In this document: one piece after another, positions 38,054-45,811 of the stretch
How the letters are laid out: the number at the start of each line of letters is the position of its first letter
How positions within the stretch are numbered: position 1 is the first letter of the stretch
Source of the DNA: Caulobacteraceae bacterium
GTDB lineage: Bacteria; Pseudomonadota; Alphaproteobacteria; Caulobacterales; Caulobacteraceae
Assembly (NCBI GenBank): GCA_027489335.1
Contig: JAIXZX010000005.1
Location: 23,125-87,124 of the forward strand
Direction of reading: 5' to 3'
DNA: 64,000 nt
The notes under the pieces: model-generated
What the model saw: the letters and a program-made list of their open reading frames with translations, nothing else
Told to the model about the DNA's origin: nothing
The model's database searches: none
Program-made: the position numbers and the translations under genes

Positions 38054-39829
38054 ATGGACGGACACGGGTCGACCGAAGGCTATAAGGACATCGTGCTGTT
38101 CCTGGCCACGGCCGGCGTCGTCGTGCCCCTGTTCCGGCGCTGGAAGATCAGCCCGATCCTCGGCTTTATCCTGGCCGGGGTGGCGCTGGGCCCCTTCGGC
38201 CTGGCCCGCCTGGGGGAGTTCGCCCCGTGGGTCGCCTACTTCACCGTAGGCAACCCCGATGACATCGCCCAGCTGGCCGAGCTGGGCGTCGTCTTCCTGC
38301 TCTTCATGATCGGGCTGGAGCTGTCCTGGGAGCGGCTGCGCCTGATGCGCCGCCTGGTGTTCGGCCTTGGCGCAGGCCAGGTCGGGCTCAGCCTGGCTAT
38401 TCTGGCGGGGCTGGCCATGTTGCTGGGGATGGAGATCGCCCCGGCGGCGGCCATCGGCGCAGCGCTCGCCCTGTCCTCCACCGCTATCGTCATGCCGGTG
38501 CTGATCGAACAGCGGCGACACCACTCCACCACCGGGCGCGCCACCTTCTCCATCCTGCTGTTCCAGGACCTGGCCGTGGCGCCAATTCTGGTGACCCTGG
38601 CGGTCCTCGGCGCCCGCGGGGGCGAGGAGCTGTCGCCCAGGCTGCTGCTCGCCTTCGCCCCGGCCGTCCTTGGCATGGTGGGGCTGGTGGCCTTTGGCCG
38701 GCTCCTGCTCCGGCCCCTGCTGAGATCGGTGGCCCGGGCCAAGAGCGAGGAGCTCTTCATGGCCGCCTGCCTGCTGGTGGTGATCGGCGCGGGCCTGGTC
38801 AGCGCCCTGACGGGGCTGTCCATGGCGCTGGGCGCCTTCATCGCCGGCCTGCTGCTGGCTGAGACCGAGTTCCGCCACGAGGTCGAGGTGACCATCGAGC
38901 CGTTCAAGGGCCTGCTGCTGGGGCTGTTCTTCCTGTCGGTGGGAATCGGCCTGAACCTGTCTCTGGTCGCCGCTCGGCCGCTGGAGGTCCTGGCATTGGC
39001 CGGCGGCCTGCTGCTGGTGAAGGGGGCGGTGATCTTCGCCCTGGCGCGCCTTTCCGGGATGACGGGGCTGGGCGCGATCGAAATCGCCCTGCCCCTGGCC
39101 GCCGGCGGCGAGTTCGCCTTCGTCATTCTCGACCAGGCCATGGGTCTGGGAGTCGTCCCTCGGGAGGTCGGCGAGTTCGTGATCGTCTCGGCCACCCTCA
39201 CTATGGCCCTGGTCCCGGTTCTGGCCTGGCTGGGTCAGAAGGTCGCCCGCCGCGCCCCGCCGCCTTCCGTGGCGGAGTCGCCGGAGGAGGGGGGTGAACC
39301 CGCCGGCGTTCTGATCGTGGGCTTTGGCCGGGTCGGACAACTGGTGGGCGATATGCTGACCCGTCACGGGGCCAGCTGGGTCGCGGCCGAGCGCGACCCG
39401 CGCCTGGTGGAGCAGGCCCGCCGAAACCGGCTGCCCTGTTTCTTCGGCGACGCCGCCCGCAGCGAATTTCTCATGCGCTGCGGTCTGGGGGAGGCCCGCG
39501 CCCTGGTGGTGACCATGGACAATCCCGAGGCCGCAGAGACCGTGGTGGCGGTCGCCCGGCGCATCCGGCCAGACCTGGTCATCGTGGCCCGGGCGCGGGA
39601 CGCCCGCCACGCCAAGCGGCTCTATGAAATGGGCGCCACCGACGCGGTTCCAGAGACGGTGGAGGCGAGTCTTCAGCTCTCGGAGACGGTGCTGGTCGAG
39701 ATCGGCGTGCCCATGGGGCTGGTGATCGCCTCGATCCACGAGCGGCGGGATGAGTATCGTCAGGACCTCAATCGTCCTGACTCCCTGGGGGGCCGCGGTC
39801 GTCGCGCCCGGGCGACAGACAAGACCTGA
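38054..39829 (+). CDS. Kef-type CPA2 cation:proton antiporter with RCK domain
   Basis: A 591-residue inner-membrane protein. The N-terminal Na+/H+-exchanger domain spans about residues 10-395 with some twelve hydrophobic helices and the ion-binding LLFQDLAVAPILV. A TrkA-N/RCK domain follows (about 415-540) with the nucleotide-binding GFGRVGQLVGDML. It belongs to the KefB/KefC/YbaL group, which export K+ (or exchange Na+/K+ for H+), often in response to electrophiles. No KefF/KefG ancillary subunit is nearby, and glutathione gating cannot be judged from the sequence. Confidence 0.9.
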   Translation: MDGHGSTEGYKDIVLFLATAGVVVPLFRRWKISPILGFILAGVALGPFGLARLGEFAPWVAYFTVGNPDDIAQLAELGVVFLLFMIGLELSWERLRLMRRLVFGLGAGQVGLSLAILAGLAMLLGMEIAPAAAIGAALALSSTAIVMPVLIEQRRHHSTTGRATFSILLFQDLAVAPILVTLAVLGARGGEELSPRLLLAFAPAVLGMVGLVAFGRLLLRPLLRSVARAKSEELFMAACLLVVIGAGLVSALTGLSMALGAFIAGLLLAETEFRHEVEVTIEPFKGLLLGLFFLSVGIGLNLSLVAARPLEVLALAGGLLLVKGAVIFALARLSGMTGLGAIEIALPLAAGGEFAFVILDQAMGLGVVPREVGEFVIVSATLTMALVPVLAWLGQKVARRAPPPSVAESPEEGGEPAGVLIVGFGRVGQLVGDMLTRHGASWVAAERDPRLVEQARRNRLPCFFGDAARSEFLMRCGLGEARALVVTMDNPEAAETVVAVARRIRPDLVIVARARDARHAKRLYEMGATDAVPETVEASLQLSETVLVEIGVPMGLVIASIHERRDEYRQDLNRPDSLGGRGRRARATDKT

Positions 39830-40345
39830 ATGCAGCCCTGCTGTTCACCGGTCTGCTAAGGCCGGCTCCACTCCTGAGAGAACGTCGTTGCGAATTTCCC
39901 CTTCGGGCTGCAACATCATCGCAGTAGAAGGCGCTCAGGCTGAAGCGTTCTCCGGGCGGACGATTTTTTTGGGAACCCTCGTCCGGGATCAGCGTTAGAG
40001 CCCCCGACGTCACGCCTTGCGACGTGTCCGGCGCCTTGGCCGGAGGCTCGCAGAACTGGCGTCGTCTCGGCGGAAGGGGGGAAGAGCCCTCGTCGGGATC
40101 TAGTTGTGTTTGTCGGCCCGGCGGCCGAAGGGGCGGCGAGAGCCCCCGAGGCATCCCCCTGTGCGGAGGATGCGCGCGCTGGGGTCAAGGGAGGGGGACG
40201 ACCAGGACTTTCTCGCGAAATTCGACCAATCGGCTGAAGGATTGCGCAAAGGTGTTGCTCTGGCGACACTTTCGCATCCTGTCGGCCTTGCTATAACGCT
40301 GCTGGGTCATATGGCCGCAGCAGAGGGCATGAAGAGGGCTCAAAT
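39830..40345. other. 516-bp non-coding region before the OmpA porin gene
   Basis: No plausible gene was seen. The stretch is rich in small hairpins: TCCGGC/GCCGGA (about 40028-40045), TCGGC/GCCGA, and GCATCC/GGATGC (about 40151-40173). Two partly similar blocks recur, CCCTCGTC(C)GGGATC at about 39976 and 40088, and GAGCCCCCGA at about 39999 and 40140. A T7 run at 39965-39971 follows a weak hairpin and could end the antiporter transcript. Confidence 0.5.
40290..40297 (+). promoter_or_regulatory. -10 element of the OmpA porin promoter
   Basis: GCTATAAC matches the Caulobacter sigma-73 -10 consensus GCTANAWC exactly. TTTCGCA about 13 bases upstream is a weak -35. Transcription would start about 40 bp before the ATG. 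Confidence 0.6.
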
Positions 40346-41533
40346 ATGAAATTCAAACTCCTGGCAGGGGCCGCAATGGCCGCGGTTTTCGCCGCGTCTG
40401 GCGCGTCTGCCCAAGACGCCGGCTGGTACGGCGCGATGGACCTGGGCTACCACTGGCCTGAAGGCATCGAGTCCGGCTCGTCCAACAATGGCCCCGGCGG
40501 CGCCCCCTACAACTGGGAATTCAATCAGGACGACGACTGGGCCGGCTTCGCCCGTCTCGGCTATCGCCTGAACCCCAACTGGCGCGTTGAACTCGAAGGC
40601 GGCTATCGCCCCGGCGATATCGTCAGCGTCCGTGGCGCTCCCGGCTCGTTCGCCGGCCTCTGCACCCCCGGCGTGGTCCGCACCGCGGCGGCTCCGAACT
40701 GCGGCTCGCCGAACGGCGACGTCGAAGCTTGGACCCTCATGGGCAATGTCATCTATGACATCGCTCCGGGCGCGGTCATCAATCCGTTCATCGGCGCCGG
40801 CGTCGGCGTCAATCACGTCAAGATGGACGTGGTTGGCCAGTTCGCCACCATGGGCGGCCCCTTCACCGCGGCCAACCCGGCGATCCAGAACCTGACCATC
40901 GACGACGATGACACGGCTCTGGCCTACCAGCTCCTGGCCGGTCTGGCCTGGCGCGCGACCGACCGTCTCGACGTCGATCTGACCTACCGCTATCTCGGCG
41001 GTTCGGATCTCGACTTCGCGTCGACCGGCAGCGCTTCGGCTCAGCCGGGCGTGTTCTCGGGCGATTACCGCGATCAGTCGGTGACTGTCGGCCTGCGTTA
41101 CGCCTTCGCTTCGCCGGCCGCTCCGCCCCCGCCGCCCCCGCCGCCCCCGCCTCCGCCGCCCCCCCCGCCGCCGCCCCCGCCGCCTCCGCCGGCGTATGAA
41201 GCCCGGCAGTTCGTGGTCTACTTCCCGTTCGATCAGTACATCCTGACGCCGGAAGCTCAGGCCGTGGTCTCCGAGGCGGCTAACTACGCCCAGGGCGGCA
41301 ACGCCACCCAGGTCGTCGTGATCGGTCACACCGACTCCTCCGGCTCGCCGGCGTACAACGTCCGTCTGTCGGAACGTCGCGCCAAGGCCGTGGCTGACCA
41401 GCTGGTCGGCATGGGCGTCAACCAAGGCGCTCTGCAGGTCGACTGGAAGGGTGAGAGCCAACTGGCTGTCCCGACCGGCGACGGCGTGAAAGAGCCTCTG
41501 AACCGTCGTTCGACCATCGACATCAACTTCTGA
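40346..41533 (+). CDS. OmpA-family outer membrane protein with poly-proline linker
   Basis: A 395-residue outer-membrane protein. Signal peptide (ends ASAQ), N-terminal eight-strand beta-barrel (about 25-255), a linker of 23 uninterrupted prolines (bases 41123-41191), then the OmpA peptidoglycan-binding domain (about 287-395) with IGHTDSSGSPAYNVRLSERRAKAV. It anchors the outer membrane to the cell wall and probably forms a small pore. The proline run must span the periplasm stiffly and would need elongation factor P for translation. It has its own promoter and terminator, and the sequence suggests high expression. Confidence 0.94.
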   Translation: MKFKLLAGAAMAAVFAASGASAQDAGWYGAMDLGYHWPEGIESGSSNNGPGGAPYNWEFNQDDDWAGFARLGYRLNPNWRVELEGGYRPGDIVSVRGAPGSFAGLCTPGVVRTAAAPNCGSPNGDVEAWTLMGNVIYDIAPGAVINPFIGAGVGVNHVKMDVVGQFATMGGPFTAANPAIQNLTIDDDDTALAYQLLAGLAWRATDRLDVDLTYRYLGGSDLDFASTGSASAQPGVFSGDYRDQSVTVGLRYAFASPAAPPPPPPPPPPPPPPPPPPPPPPPAYEARQFVVYFPFDQYILTPEAQAVVSEAANYAQGGNATQVVVIGHTDSSGSPAYNVRLSERRAKAVADQLVGMGVNQGALQVDWKGESQLAVPTGDGVKEPLNRRSTIDINF

Positions 41534-41569
41534 TCTCGATTTCGAACCGACTGATCAGTCGATCGATGG

Positions 41570-41603
41570 GGAGCCCGGCCGCAAGGCCGGGCTCCTTTCG
41601 TTT
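41570..41603 (+). terminator. intrinsic terminator of the OmpA porin gene
   Basis: An 11-bp perfect stem GGAGCCCGGCC/GGCCGGGCTCC with a GCAA tetraloop, then TTTCGTTT. Confidence 0.92.
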
Positions 41604-41630
41604 GGGGCCAGATCCACCGGAGTCCCGGCC

Positions 41631-42200
41631 TTAGCCGAAGATCAGGATCCACACCCCGATCAGGGCGAACGCCAGGGCCGCCAGCCCGCGAATGAGCTTC
41701 AACGGCAACCGGCCGGCTGCGGCCTGGCCCACCAGCACCACCGGGGCGTTGGCCAGCATCATGCCAAGCGTCGTGCCCGCGGCGACCTGGATGACATCCT
41801 GGAACTGCGCGCCGAGGGCGACCGTGGCCACCTGCGTCTTGTCGCCCATCTCCACCAGGAAGAAGGCCACCGTGGTGGTCCAGAAGATCGACGCGCCTGC
41901 ACGCGTGACCGGAGCCTCATCGTCCTCCAGCTTGTCGGGGATCAGGGCCCAGGCGGCGAAGGCCAGGAAGAGGGCGCCCAGCACCCAGCGCATCCACGGC
42001 CCCTGCAGCCAGGCGGCCGCGACCGCGCCAAGTCCCGCCGCCAGAGCGTGATTGGCGAGGGTGGCGACGAAGATGCCGCCGATGATCGGCCAGGGTCGTC
42101 TAAACCGCGCGGCCAGCAGCAGGGCCAGCAGTTGCGTCTTGTCGCCAATCTCGGCGACGGCCACCAGTCCGGTGGAGATGAGGAAGGCTTCCAATGTCAT
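41631..42200 (-). CDS. GDT1/UPF0016 family manganese exporter
   Basis: A 189-residue membrane protein with six hydrophobic helices arranged as two repeats. Each carries the family's metal-binding motif: AEIGDKTQLLALLLA near residue 17 and VEMGDKTQVATVALG near residue 117. Members of this family (TMEM165/GDT1, MneA) export Mn2+ (or exchange Ca2+/Mn2+ for H+). ATG 42200 was chosen as start because the first helix begins there. The yybP-ykoY riboswitch directly upstream makes Mn2+ the likely substrate. Confidence 0.9.
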   Translation of the reverse strand: MTLEAFLISTGLVAVAEIGDKTQLLALLLAARFRRPWPIIGGIFVATLANHALAAGLGAVAAAWLQGPWMRWVLGALFLAFAAWALIPDKLEDDEAPVTRAGASIFWTTTVAFFLVEMGDKTQVATVALGAQFQDVIQVAAGTTLGMMLANAPVVLVGQAAAGRLPLKLIRGLAALAFALIGVWILIFG

Positions 42201-42206
42201 GTCCCG

Positions 42207-42253
42207 GCGGGGTCGGACGGCATACCTATGGCGATCGACGCCTCCGACCCCGC
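42207..42253 (-). promoter_or_regulatory. expression-platform stem of the Mn riboswitch
   Basis: An 11-bp perfect stem (42207-42217 with 42243-42253) ends 7 bases before the exporter ATG and covers the place where a ribosome-binding site would lie. There is no T-tract, so control is more likely at translation than at termination. Confidence 0.6.
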
Positions 42254-42273
42254 ATGGTCGACGCGCGAACGCC

Positions 42274-42392
42274 AAAGGTCTTGCCAAGTCGACTGACCGG
42301 ACGCGCCATGCCCATGGGACTGACGTCCCGCCGGCAAGTGTGTTGACGCGCCCCCCGCTGGAGATACGGGCGGCTACTCCCCAATGACCGGG
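42274..42392 (-). promoter_or_regulatory. yybP-ykoY manganese riboswitch
   Basis: Read on the minus strand, the 5' part contains TTGGGGAGTAGCCG (about 42384-42371), the middle GTCAACACACTTG, and the 3' part CTTGGCAAGACCTTT. These are the conserved blocks of the yybP-ykoY aptamer. Helix P1 is visible as GGTC (42389-42386) with GACC (42280-42277). The family binds Mn2+ and turns on exporters. It precedes a GDT1-type exporter, as in other bacteria. Confidence 0.88.
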
Positions 42393-42394
42393 CC

Positions 42395-42422
42395 TGTTTA
42401 GCGCTCGCCGCGGCAAAGACAA
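42395..42422 (-). promoter_or_regulatory. candidate promoter of the riboswitch transcript
   Basis: On the minus strand, TTGTCTT (42422-42416), a 13-base spacer and GCTAAACA (42402-42395) fit the sigma-73 pattern. The start point would be at the 5' edge of the aptamer. Confidence 0.45.
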
Positions 42423-42545
42423 GCCGGGCGCCTTGTGAAAATGCACCGGCGCCGCCCAGCCTCGGACCAATTGTCACAGTCTCGTGAGCCTTGAGGGGGA
42501 AGGGGGCCGGAAAGACCAGCAGGATCAGCACCCCGGCTCTTGCCG

Positions 42546-42561
42546 TTAAGACCTCGTTAAC
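42546..42561. promoter_or_regulatory. perfect CtrA box upstream of nrdA
   Basis: TTAA-GACCTCG-TTAAC matches the CtrA consensus TTAA-N7-TTAAC with no mismatch, in a genome where such AT-rich words are rare. It lies 160 bp before nrdA. A GANTC site (GAGTC, 42599-42603) for the CcrM methylase is 38 bp downstream and overlaps a TTGACGA -35-like element (42594-42600). Confidence 0.6.
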
Positions 42562-42616
42562 GAAAATCCCTGGGGGCGAACCGCCTCACCCCGTTGACGA
42601 GTCATTAGGCACTGTG

Positions 42617-42667
42617 GGCACATATTGTGGTGCCCAGGGGGTTGGGCGACCACTAGATATAGCGGGT
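42617..42667. promoter_or_regulatory. pair of NrdR-like boxes upstream of nrdA
   Basis: GCACATATTGTGG (around 42618-42630) and CCACTAGATATAGCGG (42650-42665) resemble the NrdR repressor box. Centres are about 35 bp apart, more than the usual three helical turns, so the first box is less certain than the second. Confidence 0.5.
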
Positions 42668-42720
42668 GGGGCGATTTCCGGACATGGGTCCGAAGCCCCT
42701 GAAAGTAATAGGTTTTGGCC

Positions 42721-44598
42721 ATGAGCGGCAGTGAAGCGGCGATGTTGAAGGTTTCTGAGGCGGCTTCGGCGGCGCAAAACCGCGCTGAGCGGCCCCAGTT
42801 GCAGCTGGTCCGGAAGGTGGAGGTTGATCGCAGTCGCGACGCCCTGCTGACCGATTTCGGCAAGACGACCCTGGAGGACCGGTACCTGCTGGCGGGGGAG
42901 TCCTATCAGGACATGTTCGCCCGGGTGGCCACGGCCTTCGCCGACGACGCCGATCACGCTCAGCGCATCTACGACTACATCTCGAACCTCTGGTTCATGC
43001 CCTCGACGCCGGTCCTGTCCAACGGCGGCGCCGATCGCGGTCTGCCGATCTCCTGCTTCCTCAACGCGGTCCGCGACAGCCTGGACGGCATCCAGGGGGT
43101 CTGGAACGAGAATGTGGCGCTCGCCTCTAACGGCGGCGGCATCGGCACCTATTGGGGCGGCGTCCGCTCCATCGGCGAAAAGGTCAAGGGCGCCGGCCAG
43201 ACCAGCGGGATCATCCCCTTCATCCGGGTGATGGACTCCCTGACCCTGGCCATCAGCCAGGGTTCGTTGCGCCGGGGCTCGGCGGCCGTCTATCTCGACG
43301 TCCACCATCCGGAGATCGAGGAATTCCTCGAGATCCGCAAGCCGTCGGGCGACTTCAACCGCAAGTCGCTGAACCTGCACCACGGCATCAACATCACCGA
43401 CGAGTTCATGGAGGCCGTCCGCGCCGGCGAACAGTTCGGCCTGCGCTCGCCCAAGACCAATGAGGTGATCCGCGAGGTGGACGCCCGCTCGCTCTGGCAG
43501 AAGATCCTCGAGATCCGCCTGCAGACCGGCGAGCCCTATCTGATCTTCTCCGACACCGTGAACCGGGCCATGCCGCAGCATCAGCGCGAGCTGGGCCTCA
43601 AGGTCCGCCAGTCGAACCTGTGCTCGGAGATCATGCTGCACACCGGCGTCGATCACCTGGGCAAGGACCGGACCGCCGTCTGCTGTCTGTCCTCGGTGAA
43701 CGCCGAGAAGTTCCTGGAGTGGCGCGACCATCCGACCTTCATCGAGGACGTCATGCGCTTCCTCGACAATGTGCTGCAGGACTTCATCAGCCGGGCGCCT
43801 GGCGAGATGGACAACGCCGTCTACGCCGCCATCCGCGAGCGTTCGGTGGGCCTGGGCCTGATGGGTTTCCACACCTTCCTGCAGGCGCAGAACGTGCCTT
43901 TCGAAAGCGCGCTGGCCAAGTCCTGGAACATGCGCCTGTTCAAGCATCTGCGTCGCCATTGTGACGCCGCCAGCCGTAAGCTGGCCGAGGAGCGCGGGCC
44001 CTGCCCGGACGCCGCCGAGCGGGGCGTGATGGAGCGCTTCTCCCACAAGCTGGCGATCGCCCCGACCGCGTCCATCTCGATCATCTGCGGCGGCACCAGC
44101 GCCGGCATCGAGCCGATCCCGGCCAACATCTATTCCCACAAGACCCTGTCGGGCACCTTCGCCGTCCGGAACCCCTATCTGGAGCGCCTGCTCGAGGAAA
44201 AGGGCCTGAACACGCCATCGGTCTGGGACACCATCCTGGAAAACGAGGGCTCGGTGCAGCACCTCGACGGCCTCACTGACGACGAGAAGGACGTGTTCAA
44301 GACCGCCTTCGAGATCGATCAGCGCTGGGTGGTCGAACTGGCCGCCGACCGCACGGCCGATATCTGCCAGTCCCAGTCGGTAAACCTGTTCCTGCCGGGC
44401 GACGTGGATAAGTGGGACCTGCACATGCTGCACTGGATGGCCTGGGAGCGGGGGTGCAAGTCTCTGTATTACCTGCGCTCCAAGTCGGTGCAGCGGGCCT
44501 CGCACGCCGGCGCGGCGGTGGCCGAGCTTGGCCTGCCGGCCATGGCGCCGCCCGAGCACGAGCGCACCGACTACGAGGAATGCCTCGCCTGCCAATAG
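42721..44598 (+). CDS. nrdA: ribonucleotide reductase class I, alpha subunit (no ATP-cone)
   Basis: A 625-residue catalytic subunit that reduces ribonucleotides to deoxyribonucleotides. Active-site cysteines are visible: Cys112 (ISCFLNAV), Asn299/Cys301/Glu303 (SNLCSEIM), Cys321-322 (AVCCLSSVN), the radical-transfer tyrosines in LYYLRSKS, and the C-terminal redox pair DYEECLACQ. The N-terminal ATP-cone that sets overall activity in E. coli NrdA is missing; the protein starts almost directly with the core. ATG 42721 was chosen as start. NrdR-like boxes, a CtrA box and a GANTC site upstream point to cell-cycle and dNTP control. A strong terminator separates it from the next gene. Confidence 0.95.
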   Translation: MSGSEAAMLKVSEAASAAQNRAERPQLQLVRKVEVDRSRDALLTDFGKTTLEDRYLLAGESYQDMFARVATAFADDADHAQRIYDYISNLWFMPSTPVLSNGGADRGLPISCFLNAVRDSLDGIQGVWNENVALASNGGGIGTYWGGVRSIGEKVKGAGQTSGIIPFIRVMDSLTLAISQGSLRRGSAAVYLDVHHPEIEEFLEIRKPSGDFNRKSLNLHHGINITDEFMEAVRAGEQFGLRSPKTNEVIREVDARSLWQKILEIRLQTGEPYLIFSDTVNRAMPQHQRELGLKVRQSNLCSEIMLHTGVDHLGKDRTAVCCLSSVNAEKFLEWRDHPTFIEDVMRFLDNVLQDFISRAPGEMDNAVYAAIRERSVGLGLMGFHTFLQAQNVPFESALAKSWNMRLFKHLRRHCDAASRKLAEERGPCPDAAERGVMERFSHKLAIAPTASISIICGGTSAGIEPIPANIYSHKTLSGTFAVRNPYLERLLEEKGLNTPSVWDTILENEGSVQHLDGLTDDEKDVFKTAFEIDQRWVVELAADRTADICQSQSVNLFLPGDVDKWDLHMLHWMAWERGCKSLYYLRSKSVQRASHAGAAVAELGLPAMAPPEHERTDYEECLACQ

Positions 44599-44622
44599 GC
44601 GAGACGTCCACCTGCAAGCCAG

Positions 44623-44657
44623 ACAGGCGCCCCCGTCCCGGGGCGCCTGTTTCCGTT
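44623..44657 (+). terminator. intrinsic terminator of nrdA
   Basis: An 11-bp perfect stem ACAGGCGCCCC/GGGGCGCCTGT (44623-44633 with 44640-44650), then TTCCGTTT. Confidence 0.9.
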
Positions 44658-44780
44658 TCAGGACCCAAGCCCCCGCAGCCATCGGCCGCAGGGCGGGAAC
44701 TCTCAGTATCTTCACGACATTGAGCCTTCATGGAATGGTGTCATGTGAACCTGCAACATGGCGGGGCTGGAGAGGGACCA

Positions 44781-45641
44781 ATGAGACGTTCGGCTGGGAT
44801 CATCATCGCCATGGGGCTGGGCGGCGCGGCGTGCGCGACCTCCGCCGCGGCTGACGACCGGCTGGCTTCCACCGCCCAATTCACCCACTCGGCCTACGCC
44901 CTGATGGACGCGGCCTTCGCCCCCAAGCCGCTGGGCGGCGATCCTGATCCGATCCAGACCCTGATCGATCAGGAGGCCTATGCCGCGGGTCAGGGTCCCG
45001 TACGCTGGCGCACCGGCGAAACGTCCCTTTCGGTTTCGGAGAGCGGCGCAGTGGTTGACAGTCTGCGCGTCAGCGTCGGCGGCCCCTTGCGCGGCCCTGG
45101 CGGCCTGCCGCTCAATCCGGAGCGCGCCGAGTTCGACGCCCAGGCCTATGAGGTGGCCGTGGTTCGCAATTGGCCCGGCGCCGTCCAGTTCGCCGCCGGC
45201 CCCTATGATGTGGACCTCTCTCCCCATGCCGGACTCGGATTTGGCGCCGGCGGCGGTCAGGCCGAGGCCGGCGCCGAGCTGCGGCTGGGCCAGCATCTCG
45301 ACGGCGCGGTTGAGGACCGACTGAACGCCATGGGCGTCCGGGACGGCGAATCGTTTGGCCAGACGGGCCGCTGGTACGTCTTCGCCGCCGCCAGTGGCCG
45401 GGCGGTCGGGTTGAACATGCTCCGCAGCAGCGACGGCTGGGATCAGGGAGGCTGGTCGACTGATGACTCCAGCGCCCTGATCGGCGACGCCCATGTGGGA
45501 GTTGGCTGGCGCAAAGGTCCGGTTCAGGCGTCCCTTGGCTACGTCCACCGGGAGGTGAAGGGCCAGCATATGATCTGGGGTCAGGAAACCCGTGACGATC
45601 AGGTCGTCGCCCTCTCCTTCGCCATCAAACCTCAGAACTAG
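44781..45641 (+). CDS. exported outer-membrane-like protein, possibly LpxR/DUF2219-related
   Basis: A 286-residue protein with a Sec-type signal peptide (residues 1-25). The C-terminal half alternates like outer-membrane beta strands and recalls lipid A deacylase LpxR (GRWYVFAAASGRAVGLNM, then a GDAHVGVGWR strand and GYVHREVKGQ), ending in VALSFAIKPQN. The N-terminal Asn-Asp catalytic motif of LpxR is not evident, so deacylase activity is doubtful. Start ATG 44781 has GGAGAGGGA just upstream. It sits between nrdA and nrdB, with a terminator before it and a separate promoter region after it, so it is not functionally tied to ribonucleotide reduction. Confidence 0.6.
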   Translation: MRRSAGIIIAMGLGGAACATSAAADDRLASTAQFTHSAYALMDAAFAPKPLGGDPDPIQTLIDQEAYAAGQGPVRWRTGETSLSVSESGAVVDSLRVSVGGPLRGPGGLPLNPERAEFDAQAYEVAVVRNWPGAVQFAAGPYDVDLSPHAGLGFGAGGGQAEAGAELRLGQHLDGAVEDRLNAMGVRDGESFGQTGRWYVFAAASGRAVGLNMLRSSDGWDQGGWSTDDSSALIGDAHVGVGWRKGPVQASLGYVHREVKGQHMIWGQETRDDQVVALSFAIKPQN

Positions 45642-45675
45642 CGACTCAAGCCGCTTGCGTCGGGACACTGGGCGA

Positions 45676-45722
45676 TCCCGCATATAGTGGGGTTGTCCGC
45701 GTCATTCACAACATCTTGGGTC
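45676..45722. promoter_or_regulatory. pair of NrdR-like boxes upstream of nrdB
   Basis: CCCGCATATAGTGGGG (45677-45692) and CACAACATCTTGGGT (45707-45721) resemble NrdR boxes. The consensus half-sites TATAGTGG and TCTTGGGT are exactly 31 bp apart, the spacing typical of tandem NrdR boxes. Confidence 0.6.
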
Positions 45723-45811
45723 TGTGCGTCGGTTTGCCTCTTAGCGGGCGGGCTGAGGGCTGGTATGGTCATGACCGATCCCAGCCCTATCGACCCAGGG
45801 GAAGTCCTGCC

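Noticed and set aside
40024..40296. A 90-codon frame in the gap before the OmpA porin
   Set aside because: It is of low complexity, has no start signal and overlaps the promoter.
42586..44715. A 709-codon minus-strand frame opposite nrdA
   Set aside because: It is a shadow of nrdA, with low-complexity translation.
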